The translations under genes and the position numbers were made by a program. Shown one piece after another: positions 7,294 to 17,546 of a stretch of 64,000 nt of DNA. Source of the DNA: Candidatus Edwardsbacteria bacterium (GTDB lineage: Bacteria > Edwardsbacteria > AC1 > EtOH8); NCBI GenBank assembly GCA_031082425.1, contig JAVHLB010000004.1, forward strand, positions 124,001-188,000. The letters are read 5' to 3'. The notes beneath the pieces were generated by a model. The model made no database searches, had not been told where the DNA came from, and saw only the letters and a list, made by a program, of their open reading frames with translations. Within the stretch, counting starts at the first letter, position 1; each line of letters starts with the position of its first letter.

Positions 7294-8256
7294 ATGCACG
7301 TAACCCAGCATCTGGAACAGCGAAAGAAGACCCTGGTCTCACTGGAGATCACCCCGCCCGAGAAGGGCCACAGCATCCAGGTGATCTACGATGCCATCGA
7401 CCGGCTGATGCCCTACAACCCCTCCTTCATCAATGTCACCTACCACCAGCAGCGGATCGTCTACGAGGAGGTGAACGGCGTCATCGTCAAGATACCCAAA
7501 CGCAAGAAGCCCGGCACGGTGGGCATCTGCACCGCCCTGGCCAACCGCTACCGGGTGGAGACGGTGCCCCACCTGATCTGCGGGGGATTCAACCGTTACG
7601 AGACCGAGGATGCCTTGATCGACCTGCAGTACCTGGGCTTCGAGAACCTGTTCGTCATCCGGGGCGACCCCCCGCCCGATTACAAGGGCTTTCTCCCTGA
7701 GCCTGAGGGGCACCACCATGCCTGCCAGCTGGTGGAGCAGATTTCGCAGCTGAACCGGGGCCAGTATCTGGAGAACCTGGACGACGCCATCCCCACCAAT
7801 TTCTGCGTGGGCGTGGCCGGGTATCCCGAAAAGCATTACGAGGCCCCCAACCTGGCCGATGACATCCGGAACCTCAGGGCCAAGGTGGACAAGGGCGCTT
7901 CGTATATATTGACCCAGATGGTGTTCTCGGCCGACCTCTTCGAGTCGTTCGTCAAAAAGGCCCGGGAGGCCGGCATAACCGTGCCCATCATCCCCGGCAT
8001 CAAGGTGATGGTCAACCGGGACCAGCTGACCAGCATCCCCAGGGATTTCTACGTCTCCTTGCCGGAAAAACTGGTGGACACCATCAAGCAACATGACGAC
8101 AAGGCCGCGGCCCGCCAGGCCGGGATCGATTTCACCGCCCGGCTCTGCCAGGACCTGATCGATCTGGATGTCCCCTGCCTTCACTTTTACACCCTGGGCA
8201 AGACCTCCGCCACCGCCGAGGTGATGAAACAGCTCAAGGAGAAAGGCCTGATATGA
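7294..8256 (+). CDS. metF: Methylenetetrahydrofolate reductase
   Basis: MetF reduces 5,10-methylene-THF to 5-methyl-THF, the methyl donor for methionine synthase. From the ATG at 7294 the protein has 320 residues and opens with TLVSLEITPPEKG, the family's N-terminal strand with the catalytic Glu. INVTYHQQR, LFVIRGDPP and the C-terminal PCLHFYTLGK are all family hallmarks. The frame is open further upstream (to 7198), but that part has no homology-like sequence, so 7294 is preferred; its ribosome binding site is weak. The gene overlaps metH by four bases (ATGA), so the two are translationally coupled and supply substrate and enzyme together. Confidence 0.92.
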   Translation: MHVTQHLEQRKKTLVSLEITPPEKGHSIQVIYDAIDRLMPYNPSFINVTYHQQRIVYEEVNGVIVKIPKRKKPGTVGICTALANRYRVETVPHLICGGFNRYETEDALIDLQYLGFENLFVIRGDPPPDYKGFLPEPEGHHHACQLVEQISQLNRGQYLENLDDAIPTNFCVGVAGYPEKHYEAPNLADDIRNLRAKVDKGASYILTQMVFSADLFESFVKKAREAGITVPIIPGIKVMVNRDQLTSIPRDFYVSLPEKLVDTIKQHDDKAAARQAGIDFTARLCQDLIDLDVPCLHFYTLGKTSATAEVMKQLKEKGLI

Positions 8257-11200
8257 GCGCCCACCCGGACATTCTGCAACAGGCCCAACAGCGGATATTG
8301 ATATTCGACGGAGCCATGGGAACCTATCTCAAGGAGCTGGGGATTACTGCAGATGATTATAATGATCATCCCGGCTGCAACGAATATCTGGCGGTCAGCC
8401 GGCCCGACCTGATAAGCCGGGTCCACCGTGATTACCTGTCAGCCGGAGCCGATATCATTGAGACGGATACTTTCGGCGGGGCTCCGCATATCCTGGCCGA
8501 GCACGGCCTGGCAGAACAGGCATTCGACATGAACAAAACAGCCGCTTCACTGGCCCGCCGGGCCGCCGACGAATTCTCCGGACCCCAGAAGCCAAGATTC
8601 GTGGCCGGCTCGATGGGGCCGGGTTCCAAGATCCCCAGCCTGGGTCAGGTCGGTTTTGATGGCCTGAAGAAAAGCTATGCTATCCAGGCCGAAGGCCTGC
8701 TGGCCGGGGGAGTTGATTGTTTTCTGGTGGAGACCTGCCAGGACATCCTCCAGGCCAAGGCCGCAGTTGCCGCGACCAGAGAGGTCCAGGCAAAAATATC
8801 TTTGACAAAACCGGTCCTGGTCCAGTTCACCATCGACCAGAGCGGACGCACCCTTACCGGCAGCGATATTTCAGCCCTTATGGCTTCGATGGAGAACTGG
8901 GAGATCGATGCCATCGGGCTCAACTGCAGCCTGGGGCCCGAAGGACTGGCCGAGGCGGTCTATTATCTGGGCCATAACTCGTCGAAGCTGCTCTCACTGG
9001 CTCCCAATGCCGGTCTGCCCAGGATGAAGAACGGGCAATTGTATTATGACCTGGGGCCGGAGCAGTTCACCCGCAGCATGGAGGACTTCGCCCGGAACCC
9101 TGGTTTGAATTTCGCCGGGGGCTGCTGCGGCACCGGTCCCAAACATATAAAATTGCTGGCCGAAAGGCTCAAGGATATCTCTCCCCGCCGGCCGGCAAAA
9201 ATGGCCGCCCGCCTCTCCTCGCTATATCAGTCGCAGGAGATCGCGGTGTTCCCCAAGCCCCTGCTGATCGGCGAACGCACCAATGCCTCGGGGAGCAAGG
9301 TCTTCCGCGAACTTTTGGAGAAGAATGATTTTCAGGGGATGACGGACTTGGCCTGCTCGCAGGAGCATGAAGGGGCCCATGCTATAGACCTTTCGCTGGC
9401 CCGGCCCGGCCGGGATGAGGCTGACGATTACCGCCGCCTGGGCCCTCTGCTGAACACCCGCTGCCGCCTGCCGGTGATGATCGACTCCACCGACCCTGAA
9501 GCCGTAGAGGCAGCCTTGAAGAATCTCTCCGGGCGCTCCATCATAAACTCTGTCAATCTGGAGGACGGCGGGGCCAAGGCCCGAAAGATCCTGGCCCTGT
9601 GCCGGCGATACGGGGCCGCCTTGGTCTGCCTGACCATCGACGAAAAAGGCATGGCCCATACCGCCGCCCGGAAAGTGGCCATAGCCAGGCGGCTGGCCTC
9701 CCTATCCCTGAAGCATGGCCTTTTCCACCAGGATCTTTTCTTCGATACCCTTACCTTTACCCTGGGCAGCGGCGACCGGTCGCTCAGCCGGGCCGGGCTG
9801 GAATCGCTGGAGGCCATCGCAGAACTGAAAAGAATCTTCCCCGACTCCTTCACCGTCCTGGGTGTCAGCAATATCTCCTATGGGCTGCCCCCGGAGGCCC
9901 GGAAAGCCCTTAATTCGGTATTCCTGCAAAGGGCCATAACCGCCGGGCTGGATGCCGCCATTATCCATCCGGGGAAAATAATGCCCCTTAATCGGATCCC
10001 CCGCCAAGCGGTGGAGTTATGCGACGACCTTATCTTTGACCGCCGCACAGGACAATCAATCCCGCTGGAACAGATGTTGAACTATTTTTCCGGCAAGCCT
10101 GAATCGATGAAGCCCAAAACAAAACCCCGGAAATTGACGCCCCGGAAACAGCTTCAGCAAAATATTATCAGGGGCGAAGAAAGGGACCTCGAGGATGATA
10201 TCAGCTTTCTGCTGAAGGATCACGATCCGGTGATGATCATCGACCGGATATTGCTGCCGGCCATGGACCGGGTGGGAAAGCTTTTCGGCCGCGGCGAGCT
10301 GCAGCTGCCTTTTGTGCTGCGATCGGCCGAAGTGATGCAGAAAGCGGTGGATATCCTTAAGCCCCATCTCAAGGGTCGCAAAACATCCCGCACCGGGACC
10401 ATTGTGATCGCTACGGTCCGGGGCGACATCCATGACATCGGCAAGAACCTGGCGGGCTTGATCCTGGCCGCCAACGGCTATAAAGTGGTCGACCTGGGCG
10501 TCAGGCAGACGGCCGAGGACATTCTTTTGGCGGTCAGGAGGCATAAGCCGATGGCCATTGGCCTTTCCGGTCTGCTGGTGGAATCGGCCCGGGCCATGTC
10601 GGAATATCTGGAGGTCTTCTCCGGGTCCGGATTGACCATTCCGGTGCTGTGCGGCGGAGCGGCATTGAATGAGTCTTTCGTAAAGAAAGAGCTTCAGCCC
10701 CGCTATCAGGGCAAGGTTTTCTTTGCCGGGGACGCCATGGCCGGCCTTAAGATAGTGCAATCGCTGGATAAAGAACAGGCCGGCAGCAACGAAATATCCA
10801 AAACCAAATCCCGAAGGATGCCAAAAGACAGTATAACGGTGGTCAAAAGGATCCCCCTGGCCGAACTGCTGGGTCTGTTGGATAAAAAAACGTTATTCGA
10901 AAAACGCTGGCAGATGGTGTCAAAGATGTCCCGTGACAAAAAAAAGGAGCTACAGCTTGTCGAAGCCCAAAAAAACTTTGACCTTCTGGTTAATGGCTGC
11001 TTGCGGGGAGAAATCTTTGAACCCAAGATGATTTACGGTGTTTTTAAGGCTAAGTGGGACAAGCCGGTTATAAAATTACAGTTTCTAAAAGGGGCAAAAC
11101 CCCTGGAACTGATTTTCTCGGCCAAATTTGCAGACAGAATGATGGGAAATAACAATGGCCGGGATTTCACAGTGGGATTGCAGGTGGTTACCCTGGGAAA

Positions 11201-11501
11201 TAAGCTCAAAAGGGAATTTGCCCGGCTGAAAAAACAAAATAAGATCCGGGAACAGTTTTTGTTGTACGGCCTGTCGGCCGAACTGACCGAGGCCCTGGCC
11301 AAATGGGCCCAGGAAAAGACTCAGAGGGCGATGGGGCTTGCTGGATCCAAAAGACTCAGCCCCGGCTATCCGGTATGGCCGTCCCTTTCGGAACAGAAAA
11401 AGGTATTTCGTCTGTTAAAACCCCAACGGATCGGCATCAGGCTTTCCCCCGCCTGGCAGATGGATCCGGAATTCTCCACCAGCGCCATGGTGATAAAATA
11501 G
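8253..11501 (+). CDS. metH: Cobalamin-dependent methionine synthase
   Basis: Transfers the methyl group of 5-methyl-THF to homocysteine through bound methylcobalamin. All modules appear in the usual order in 1082 residues. The homocysteine domain (about 1-310) has zinc ligands Cys225, Cys291 and Cys292. The folate domain (about 330-590) opens with LLIGERTNASGSK. The cap and B12 domain (about 640-860) has the cobalt-ligating motif D725-x-H727-x-x-G730. A shortened reactivation domain (about 880-1082) includes SPGYPVWPSLSEQ and ends STSAMVIK. It is coupled to metF by an ATGA overlap. A B12 uptake operon lies at 24-29 kb, which fits dependence on imported or salvaged cobalamin. Confidence 0.95.
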   Translation: MSAHPDILQQAQQRILIFDGAMGTYLKELGITADDYNDHPGCNEYLAVSRPDLISRVHRDYLSAGADIIETDTFGGAPHILAEHGLAEQAFDMNKTAASLARRAADEFSGPQKPRFVAGSMGPGSKIPSLGQVGFDGLKKSYAIQAEGLLAGGVDCFLVETCQDILQAKAAVAATREVQAKISLTKPVLVQFTIDQSGRTLTGSDISALMASMENWEIDAIGLNCSLGPEGLAEAVYYLGHNSSKLLSLAPNAGLPRMKNGQLYYDLGPEQFTRSMEDFARNPGLNFAGGCCGTGPKHIKLLAERLKDISPRRPAKMAARLSSLYQSQEIAVFPKPLLIGERTNASGSKVFRELLEKNDFQGMTDLACSQEHEGAHAIDLSLARPGRDEADDYRRLGPLLNTRCRLPVMIDSTDPEAVEAALKNLSGRSIINSVNLEDGGAKARKILALCRRYGAALVCLTIDEKGMAHTAARKVAIARRLASLSLKHGLFHQDLFFDTLTFTLGSGDRSLSRAGLESLEAIAELKRIFPDSFTVLGVSNISYGLPPEARKALNSVFLQRAITAGLDAAIIHPGKIMPLNRIPRQAVELCDDLIFDRRTGQSIPLEQMLNYFSGKPESMKPKTKPRKLTPRKQLQQNIIRGEERDLEDDISFLLKDHDPVMIIDRILLPAMDRVGKLFGRGELQLPFVLRSAEVMQKAVDILKPHLKGRKTSRTGTIVIATVRGDIHDIGKNLAGLILAANGYKVVDLGVRQTAEDILLAVRRHKPMAIGLSGLLVESARAMSEYLEVFSGSGLTIPVLCGGAALNESFVKKELQPRYQGKVFFAGDAMAGLKIVQSLDKEQAGSNEISKTKSRRMPKDSITVVKRIPLAELLGLLDKKTLFEKRWQMVSKMSRDKKKELQLVEAQKNFDLLVNGCLRGEIFEPKMIYGVFKAKWDKPVIKLQFLKGAKPLELIFSAKFADRMMGNNNGRDFTVGLQVVTLGNKLKREFARLKKQNKIREQFLLYGLSAELTEALAKWAQEKTQRAMGLAGSKRLSPGYPVWPSLSEQKKVFRLLKPQRIGIRLSPAWQMDPEFSTSAMVIK

Positions 11502-11557
11502 CTTGCATCTGCCTTTTTTTAGGGGTAAAATGTCTGCAAATATTAGAAAGGACTTTT

Positions 11558-12088
11558 ATGAGCATTACGGCATCCTCCGATCAAGCCATCACAGCCCTTA
11601 ACAAGGCCATCAAGGGCGAGAAGACCGGGCTGGAAAGCTATTTGAAATTCGCCCGCAGCACCAGGTCGCAGTCGGGCAAGGATATGTTCATACGCCTGGC
11701 CCAGGACGAATTCGGGCACATGGAGCTTCTGGAGAAGGAGCGAAACCGTCTTCAACAGGGTAAAAAATGGATGGGCATCGATATCGCCCCCTCCGACATC
11801 GAGGAGGTGGTCCCCAAGCTTTCCTCCCAGCAGGACAGAATCAAGGCCGAACAGGGCACCTCGGATGATCTCACCGCCCTGAATATCGCATTGGACCTGG
11901 AACGCAAGGCAGCCGATTTTTACATGCGCCAGGGCAATAGGGAGACCGATGTCACCGCCAAGCAGATATTTTTCCGGCTGGCCGAGATGGAGGAATCCCA
12001 TTACAATCTGATCCAGGCCGAGATCGACAGCATCAATGACATAGGTTTCTGGTTCGGGGTCAGGGAATTCTCTTTGGAATCAAATTAA
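11558..12088 (+). CDS. Ferritin-like (rubrerythrin-type) four-helix protein
   Basis: A 176-residue ferritin-like protein. Two carboxylate-rich helix-pair motifs that could bind a di-iron site are seen: E-x2-LESYLKFA with QDEFGHMELLEKE in the first half, and DLERKAADFYMRQ with EMEESHYNLI in the second. Such proteins handle peroxide or iron in the cytoplasm; no rubredoxin-type cysteines are present. The frame is open upstream into metH, but the ATG at 11558, with AGAAAGGA just before it, is the sensible start. The next gene encodes a related protein 18 bases downstream, so the two form an operon. Confidence 0.85.
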   Translation: MSITASSDQAITALNKAIKGEKTGLESYLKFARSTRSQSGKDMFIRLAQDEFGHMELLEKERNRLQQGKKWMGIDIAPSDIEEVVPKLSSQQDRIKAEQGTSDDLTALNIALDLERKAADFYMRQGNRETDVTAKQIFFRLAEMEESHYNLIQAEIDSINDIGFWFGVREFSLESN

Positions 12089-12106
12089 ACCATAAGGAGC
12101 ACCATC

Positions 12107-12610
12107 ATGGACCAGACCATCGAAATGCTCAAACTGGCCATCCTGGCCGAACAGGACGGTTATCATCACTATCTGACCGCTTCGGCCATCACCACCGACA
12201 AAAAAGCCCAAGAGGTTTTCAAAGCTTTGGCCCGGGACGAGGAACTGCACCGCAAGACCCTGCTGGACGGGATCGCCTCCTACGGCCGGGACAAGAAATG
12301 GAGCTTGGCCGCTATAGACGGCAGATCGAAGGTATCCGCCGCCGGACCCAGCCCCATATTTTCGGCGGATTTCGTCAAGCGCATCAAGGACAAGCATTAT
12401 GAGATGTCGGCCCTGTCCATCGGAATACTGCTGGAGCAGAATTCTATAGATTTTTATTCCAAGATGAAAAGCAGGGCCAAAAATGCCAAGCTTAAAACCC
12501 TGCTGTCCGTTCTGATAGCCTGGGAGAAAAAACACCTGGAGGCGCTGGTCAAGCAACAGAAGTTATTTATGAGCGCCTACTGGGAAGAGGCCCGTTTCCA
12601 GCCGTTTTAG
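12107..12610 (+). CDS. Second ferritin-like protein
   Basis: A 167-residue ferritin-like protein. Helix motifs carry the expected Glu and His residues: LAEQDGYHHYLTAS, RDEELHRKTLLDG, LLEQNSIDFYSKMKSR and IAWEKKHLEALVKQQ. It shares architecture with its upstream neighbour but is clearly divergent. Start ATG at 12107 has AAGGAG upstream. The gene ends in a strong terminator. Likely di-iron or peroxide-detoxifying function in the cytoplasm; the exact activity cannot be read. The C-terminus (EEARFQPF) has no rubredoxin domain. Confidence 0.8.
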   Translation: MDQTIEMLKLAILAEQDGYHHYLTASAITTDKKAQEVFKALARDEELHRKTLLDGIASYGRDKKWSLAAIDGRSKVSAAGPSPIFSADFVKRIKDKHYEMSALSIGILLEQNSIDFYSKMKSRAKNAKLKTLLSVLIAWEKKHLEALVKQQKLFMSAYWEEARFQPF

Positions 12611-12623
12611 GCTAAAATATCAC

Positions 12624-12652
12624 AAGCCCGGATCCTGCGATCCGGGCTTTTC
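12624..12652 (+). terminator. Rho-independent terminator after ferritin-like pair
   Basis: Stem AAGCCCGGATC (12624-12634) pairs with GATCCGGGCTT (12639-12649) with a CTGC loop, followed by TTTCT. Confidence 0.9.
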
Positions 12653-12667
12653 TGTTGGGCGGTGATC

Positions 12668-13417
<750 letters not shown>

Positions 13418-13449
13418 TCTATCTCCTTTTATGATCAAATCCCTTGATG

Positions 13450-14661
13450 TTATTTATCAGTCAGCGCCGCCACCCCGGGCAGTACTTTCCCCTCCAAAAA
13501 CTCCAACGACGCCCCGCCCCCGGTGGAGATATGCGATATCTTTTCGGCCACCCCGGAAAGATGCACCGCCGAGGCGGAATCCCCCCCGCCGATGATGGAC
13601 TTGGCCCCCGATGCCGCCACGGCTTTGGCCACTTCGAAGGTTCCCTTGGCGTATTCCGGGGTCTCGAAGATGCCCATCGGTCCGTTCCAGACTATGGTCC
13701 TAGCCCCGGAGATGGCCTTATTGTACTCGATGATCGTCCGGGGGCCGATGTCCACACCGGCCAGGCCCCGGGGGATTTCTGCGACCTCTTTGGGATTGAC
13801 GAAGGTGAAGGTCGGCTTTCCTTTCTTATCCGGTTGGCCTTCTTTTTTCTCGGCTGCAATGTGGTCTATCGGCAGTAGGAATCTGATCTTTTGGGATTTT
13901 TGCAGGATATCCTTGGCCATATCCAGTTTGTCCTTCTCGACCAGGGAGGAGCCGACCTCCTTGCCCTGGGCCAGCAGGAATGTGTAGGCCATGGCCCCGC
14001 CGATCAGAACGGCATCGGCCTTGTTCAACAGGTTCTCTATCACCGCTATTTTATCGGATACCTTGGCCCCGCCCAGGATGGCCACAAAGGGATGCTCCGG
14101 GCTTTCCAGGGCGGCCGACAGATAATCTATCTCCTTCTCCATCAGGAAGCCGGCGGTGTTCTGCTTGAAATATTTCGTCACTCCCTCGGTGGAGGCGTGG
14201 GCCCGGTGGGCAGTGCCGAAGGCATCGTTGACATATATTTCCCCCAGTTCCGCCAGCTGTTTGGCAAAAGCCGGATCGTTCTTCTCCTCTTCGGCATGGA
14301 AGCGCAGGTTCTCCAGCAAAAGGACCCCGCCCTCCTTCAGTTCCTGGGACAGTTTCAGTATCTCGGGACCGATGCAGTCAGCGGCGAACTTGACAGGTTT
14401 CTTCAGCAGTTCCGCCAGCTTGTCTGCCACCGGTTTCAGGGTGAACTGCATATTCACCTGACCCTCGGGGCGGCCCAGGTGGGACATCAGCACCACTTTG
14501 GCCCCATGGTCTAAGAGATAGTTGATGGTGGGCAGGGCCCCCACCATCCGGGAGTCGTCCTTGATGGCCCCGGTCTTCTTGTCCTGGGGAACGTTGAAAT
14601 CCACCCGGACCAGCACCCGTTTGCCTTTCAGATCGAGATCGCGGATATTGAGTTTTTTCAT
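13450..14661 (-). CDS. pgk: Phosphoglycerate kinase
   Basis: Transfers phosphate between 1,3-bisphosphoglycerate and ADP. From the ATG at 14661 (GGAGG upstream) the protein has 403 residues, normal for the family. N-domain substrate motifs RVLVRVDFNVPQD and LMSHLGRPEG are present. C-domain nucleotide motifs include ILGGAKVSDKI, WNGPMGIFE and the glycine-rich IIGGGDSASAV. An ORF extension to 14694 lacks family sequence. A 15-residue insertion-like segment rich in Lys and Gly near residue 275 (EKKEGQPDKKGKP) is mild for this family. tpiA follows in the same operon. Confidence 0.97.
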   Translation of the reverse strand: MKKLNIRDLDLKGKRVLVRVDFNVPQDKKTGAIKDDSRMVGALPTINYLLDHGAKVVLMSHLGRPEGQVNMQFTLKPVADKLAELLKKPVKFAADCIGPEILKLSQELKEGGVLLLENLRFHAEEEKNDPAFAKQLAELGEIYVNDAFGTAHRAHASTEGVTKYFKQNTAGFLMEKEIDYLSAALESPEHPFVAILGGAKVSDKIAVIENLLNKADAVLIGGAMAYTFLLAQGKEVGSSLVEKDKLDMAKDILQKSQKIRFLLPIDHIAAEKKEGQPDKKGKPTFTFVNPKEVAEIPRGLAGVDIGPRTIIEYNKAISGARTIVWNGPMGIFETPEYAKGTFEVAKAVAASGAKSIIGGGDSASAVHLSGVAEKISHISTGGGASLEFLEGKVLPGVAALTDK

Positions 14662-14713
14662 GGAAATCCTCCTCTGCGGCAATTTGAGATTCAATATTTG
14701 ATATTTTCAATTT

Positions 14714-15367
14714 TCACAGGAACGGGTTCTCTTTCCGCTCTTGCCCAATGGTGGTCCTGGGCCCGTGGCCCGGTCGGACGACAGTTTCATCGGGCAGCTT
14801 TAAAAGCTTTTCTTTGATTGAACGGATGATGGCCTTTTCGTCTCCGCCCGGCAGATCGGTCCGTCCCACCGATCCCGCAAACAGGGTGTCGCCGGAGAAA
14901 AGCGTGCCATCAACATAAAGACAAATACATCCTGGCGTATGGCCGGGAGTATGGATCACCCTTATCGATAGCTTTCCTAGCTGCATAATTTGGCCGTCCT
15001 CCAACTGCCGGTCGGCCGGCGGAGAGACGACCTCTTTCCCGAACATGAACGAGCCGTTCATGGTGCCCGATCCAATCATGTCGGCATCACCGGAGTGAAT
15101 GAGCAGTTCGGCTCCGGTGGCCTTTTTGATCGGTTCGTTGCCGGCTATGTGGTCGATATGGCCGTGAGTGTTCAGGATATATCGGGGTTTCAGGTCATGC
15201 TGGCCGATAAGCCCCAGGATGGTCCTTGCTTCGCCCGGGTTGAAAGCGCCGGGATCTATTATCATCACTTCCCCGGTTTCCGAGCAGGCCAGCAGATAGC
15301 AATTGGTGTCCACCAGACCCTTGGCCACCACGGTCTGATATATCATGGGTTTGTTTGGATCGGTCAA
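14714..15367 (-). CDS. Metallo-beta-lactamase-fold hydrolase (glyoxalase II-like)
   Basis: A 217-residue MBL-fold metal hydrolase. The metal motif THGHIDHIAG (HxHxDH) lies near residue 69. Further ligands are seen in IHTPGHTPGC, the bridging Asp in LFSGDTLFAGSVGRTDL and the last His in VRPGHGPRTT. These match the YcbL/hydroxyacylglutathione hydrolase-like group. It may cleave a thioester such as a glyoxalase product; no partner gene is present. The start appears to be TTG at 15367 with GGAAG upstream; an ATG at 15346 is the alternative but lacks a ribosome binding site. It lies 52 bases upstream of pgk and 4 bases after the upstream gene, so it is probably cotranscribed. Confidence 0.85.
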   Translation of the reverse strand: MTDPNKPMIYQTVVAKGLVDTNCYLLACSETGEVMIIDPGAFNPGEARTILGLIGQHDLKPRYILNTHGHIDHIAGNEPIKKATGAELLIHSGDADMIGSGTMNGSFMFGKEVVSPPADRQLEDGQIMQLGKLSIRVIHTPGHTPGCICLYVDGTLFSGDTLFAGSVGRTDLPGGDEKAIIRSIKEKLLKLPDETVVRPGHGPRTTIGQERKENPFL

Positions 15368-15371
15368 TTTA

Positions 15372-15902
15372 TCACTTCCCCTGGGCCTGAACCCTGAGCT
15401 GAAAATCCTTCCAATTAGCCACCAGGCTGCCCTTCATATAAAGATTGATGACCATATATTTGTCGTTTAGATCGGCATAATACAAGTGGGTCATCTTCTG
15501 GATGAAAGTGACCGCCTCCTGGAACATTGCCGGCAGATCGTCCTGGGGGTAGGTGAACTTTCCCGCACCCAGGTAGCTGGCCTTGTCCTTTTCCTGAAGT
15601 TCCAGGTAGCAGTTCAGCACCAGGCTGTCCGGCCAGGCCAGCGCCGTTATGGAGCTGCTGATCAGTTTTCCGCTGATACCCTGGGCCCGGCTGTTGTAGG
15701 CGGTCATTTTTAATGCGATCAGGTCGGCCACCGTGAATACCGCCTGCTTGTCGTATGAATCGGGAAGATATTTATAAAGGCCCTGGGACGATGTTTCCTC
15801 GGCAGCCGCCTGGTCCTTTTCCTTGTCGCTCTTTTTATCGGCCGGCAGGGAGGAAGCCAGCAGCAAGGTAATGAACAGCGCTAATGATAGGCGTCTTTTC
15901 AT
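15372..15902 (-). CDS. Exported protein of unknown function
   Basis: Not recognised. The 176 residues start with a clear signal peptide (MKRRLSLALFITLLLASSLP) and a charged linker (KKSDKEKDQAAAEETS). The mature region is mixed alpha/beta. The final residues WKDFQLRVQAQGK and a central VLNCYLELQEK look like a compact periplasmic domain. There is no lipobox cysteine. Start ATG at 15902 has AAGGAG. It is 21 bases downstream of the 540-residue coiled-coil gene and 4 bases upstream of the MBL hydrolase, so these genes are likely in one operon. Confidence 0.65.
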   Translation of the reverse strand: MKRRLSLALFITLLLASSLPADKKSDKEKDQAAAEETSSQGLYKYLPDSYDKQAVFTVADLIALKMTAYNSRAQGISGKLISSSITALAWPDSLVLNCYLELQEKDKASYLGAGKFTYPQDDLPAMFQEAVTFIQKMTHLYYADLNDKYMVINLYMKGSLVANWKDFQLRVQAQGK

Positions 15903-15923
15903 CTTTTTCTCCTTAGTGTATGT

Positions 15924-17546
15924 TCAATCCAGAATGGAGTCGGGAAGTTTGTCGTCCCGCTTTATCCGCTCCGCCATGCTGTCGCTTATTTTTTTACGCA
16001 GTTCCATTATCGGGACGTATTTCTTGAAATTGATGCGATCGGGGCCCACCATCTCCTCGTCCATCAGCATCTTTTTCAGGGATTCGTACAAGGCCCGGAT
16101 CTCACCGTGTTTCTTTCCTTGGAGCCGCTTCAGCTGGCGGGCCAGAGCCTCCTTCTGCATTTGGTCAGGGGCCTGGTTTATCCTTTTCTTCAGATCCTGC
16201 TCATCCAGCACGTATTTCATGGCCAGCGGCTGGGCCACGGCTTTCTTGACAGCCACCAGAACGGGATCAACCATTCCTTTGTCTCCCTCCGTCCTTGGGT
16301 CTGATGGCTGGGGTTCGTCACAGGTGGCATTCACCTCGTAAGCCCTTTCGTGGGCTATCTTCATGGAATCTTTCATCAACTGGACTATCTGGGGGTCGAT
16401 GGATTGGATCTCCATCAGCTGTTCCGCCTTAAGGTCGTGCAGCCAGAATTGGACCGTCTGGATGGCCGAGTTGCGCACCGCCTCAAGGTAGATCTGGACG
16501 CTCAGGGGGTTCATATTAAGGTATTGAAGGACCGATTCGTCGGTCGGCGTTTCCTTGCGATCCAGTCCGGTATATACTCCGGAGGTGATCTCGAACCCCT
16601 GCCCCAGGCAGATGTAATCCTTGGTGTCGTTGAAAAAAAGCCGGCCCATAAAATATTTGGTCTCGTCGGCCGGCCGGTATTTGACCAGCACATGGGTGCC
16701 CTCCAGCAGGCCGGATTGCCCGTCCTTTATTTTCAGCACCTGGCGCAGGTCGAAATAACGATCGTTGCCATCGGAGTCCTTGAGCTTGGGAAGCAGCTTG
16801 GCCAGCTCCTGTTTTTGCTCCCTGCTCAGCTGGCTGAGGTTCTCCGAGGGGCGGTACCTCATGGCCCGGCGGTTGACCTCGTCGTATTCCGTCTTCAGCC
16901 GTTCCATCTCCTCGGAATGCTGGGCGATGGAGATGCTGTCCTGCAGCAGCGCCTCCAACTGGTCCACCGTCTGCTCCAGGTCTTTCTTCTCGTTTTCGAT
17001 GGCCAGGATGGTCTCCTCGGCCATCTTCATGGCTTCCTCGCGGGCCTGGCTGACCTGCTGCTGGTTCTTCTCCTCGCTGACTCCGTTGTTCTTCACCTCC
17101 AAAATCTTGGCGGTGAGCAGACCGATCTTGTTCCTCTCGGACTCGTAAAGGTCCTTAAGCCTGGCTATGGCGACAGTATGGTCGCGCCTTTCCTTTTCCA
17201 GCTTCATCAGCCGCTGGGCATACACTTTGTTGGCCACGGTGATGGCCCGCTCCTTGTCGCCGCTGAAGGCGGTGGGGGCGTAATAGACCAGGGTGTCGGT
17301 CTTATACTGGCCGGCCAGTTCGATCTTGTCGCCCACCAGGTTGGCCACCACCTCGGAGATGTCTACCATCAGAGCCTCCTTGGCGCTCATGGTCATCTGT
17401 GGGCTGCCCCCGAACATCTTCATAACGGTTTTTTCCTTGTCGCGCAGATCCTCTATGGTCAGGATTATGCTCGGTTCCATCACTTTGCCGTCAGGCATTA
17501 TTACCATTATCTTTCCCTGGGGGGTCTGTTTCTTCCCTGCGGTCAT
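15924..17546 (-). CDS. Large coiled-coil protein of unknown function
   Basis: Not recognised. The 540 residues lack a signal peptide and membrane segments. Residues about 110-230 are highly charged and heptad-like (LEKERRDHTVAIARLKDLYE and the EEAMKMAEETILAIENEKK region), a probable coiled coil. The middle (about 260-330) looks globular and beta-rich, with YFDLRQVLKIKDGQSG and LVKYRPADETKYFMGRLFF. The C-terminal part is helical and charged. An alternative start at MVIMPDGKV, 13 residues in, has a better upstream GGGAAAG. It precedes the exported protein at 15372 on the same strand. A structural or signalling scaffold is possible, but that is a guess. Confidence 0.65.
   Translation of the reverse strand: MTAGKKQTPQGKIMVIMPDGKVMEPSIILTIEDLRDKEKTVMKMFGGSPQMTMSAKEALMVDISEVVANLVGDKIELAGQYKTDTLVYYAPTAFSGDKERAITVANKVYAQRLMKLEKERRDHTVAIARLKDLYESERNKIGLLTAKILEVKNNGVSEEKNQQQVSQAREEAMKMAEETILAIENEKKDLEQTVDQLEALLQDSISIAQHSEEMERLKTEYDEVNRRAMRYRPSENLSQLSREQKQELAKLLPKLKDSDGNDRYFDLRQVLKIKDGQSGLLEGTHVLVKYRPADETKYFMGRLFFNDTKDYICLGQGFEITSGVYTGLDRKETPTDESVLQYLNMNPLSVQIYLEAVRNSAIQTVQFWLHDLKAEQLMEIQSIDPQIVQLMKDSMKIAHERAYEVNATCDEPQPSDPRTEGDKGMVDPVLVAVKKAVAQPLAMKYVLDEQDLKKRINQAPDQMQKEALARQLKRLQGKKHGEIRALYESLKKMLMDEEMVGPDRINFKKYVPIMELRKKISDSMAERIKRDDKLPDSILD

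Noticed and set aside
6862..7311. Minus-strand 149-residue open frame between riboswitch and metF
   Set aside because: Crosses the metF start, has no recognisable domain and includes inverted repeats; treated as non-coding.
11303..11557. N-terminal extension of the ferritin-like protein frame
   Set aside because: This part lies inside metH in another frame; the ATG at 11558 has a proper ribosome binding site.
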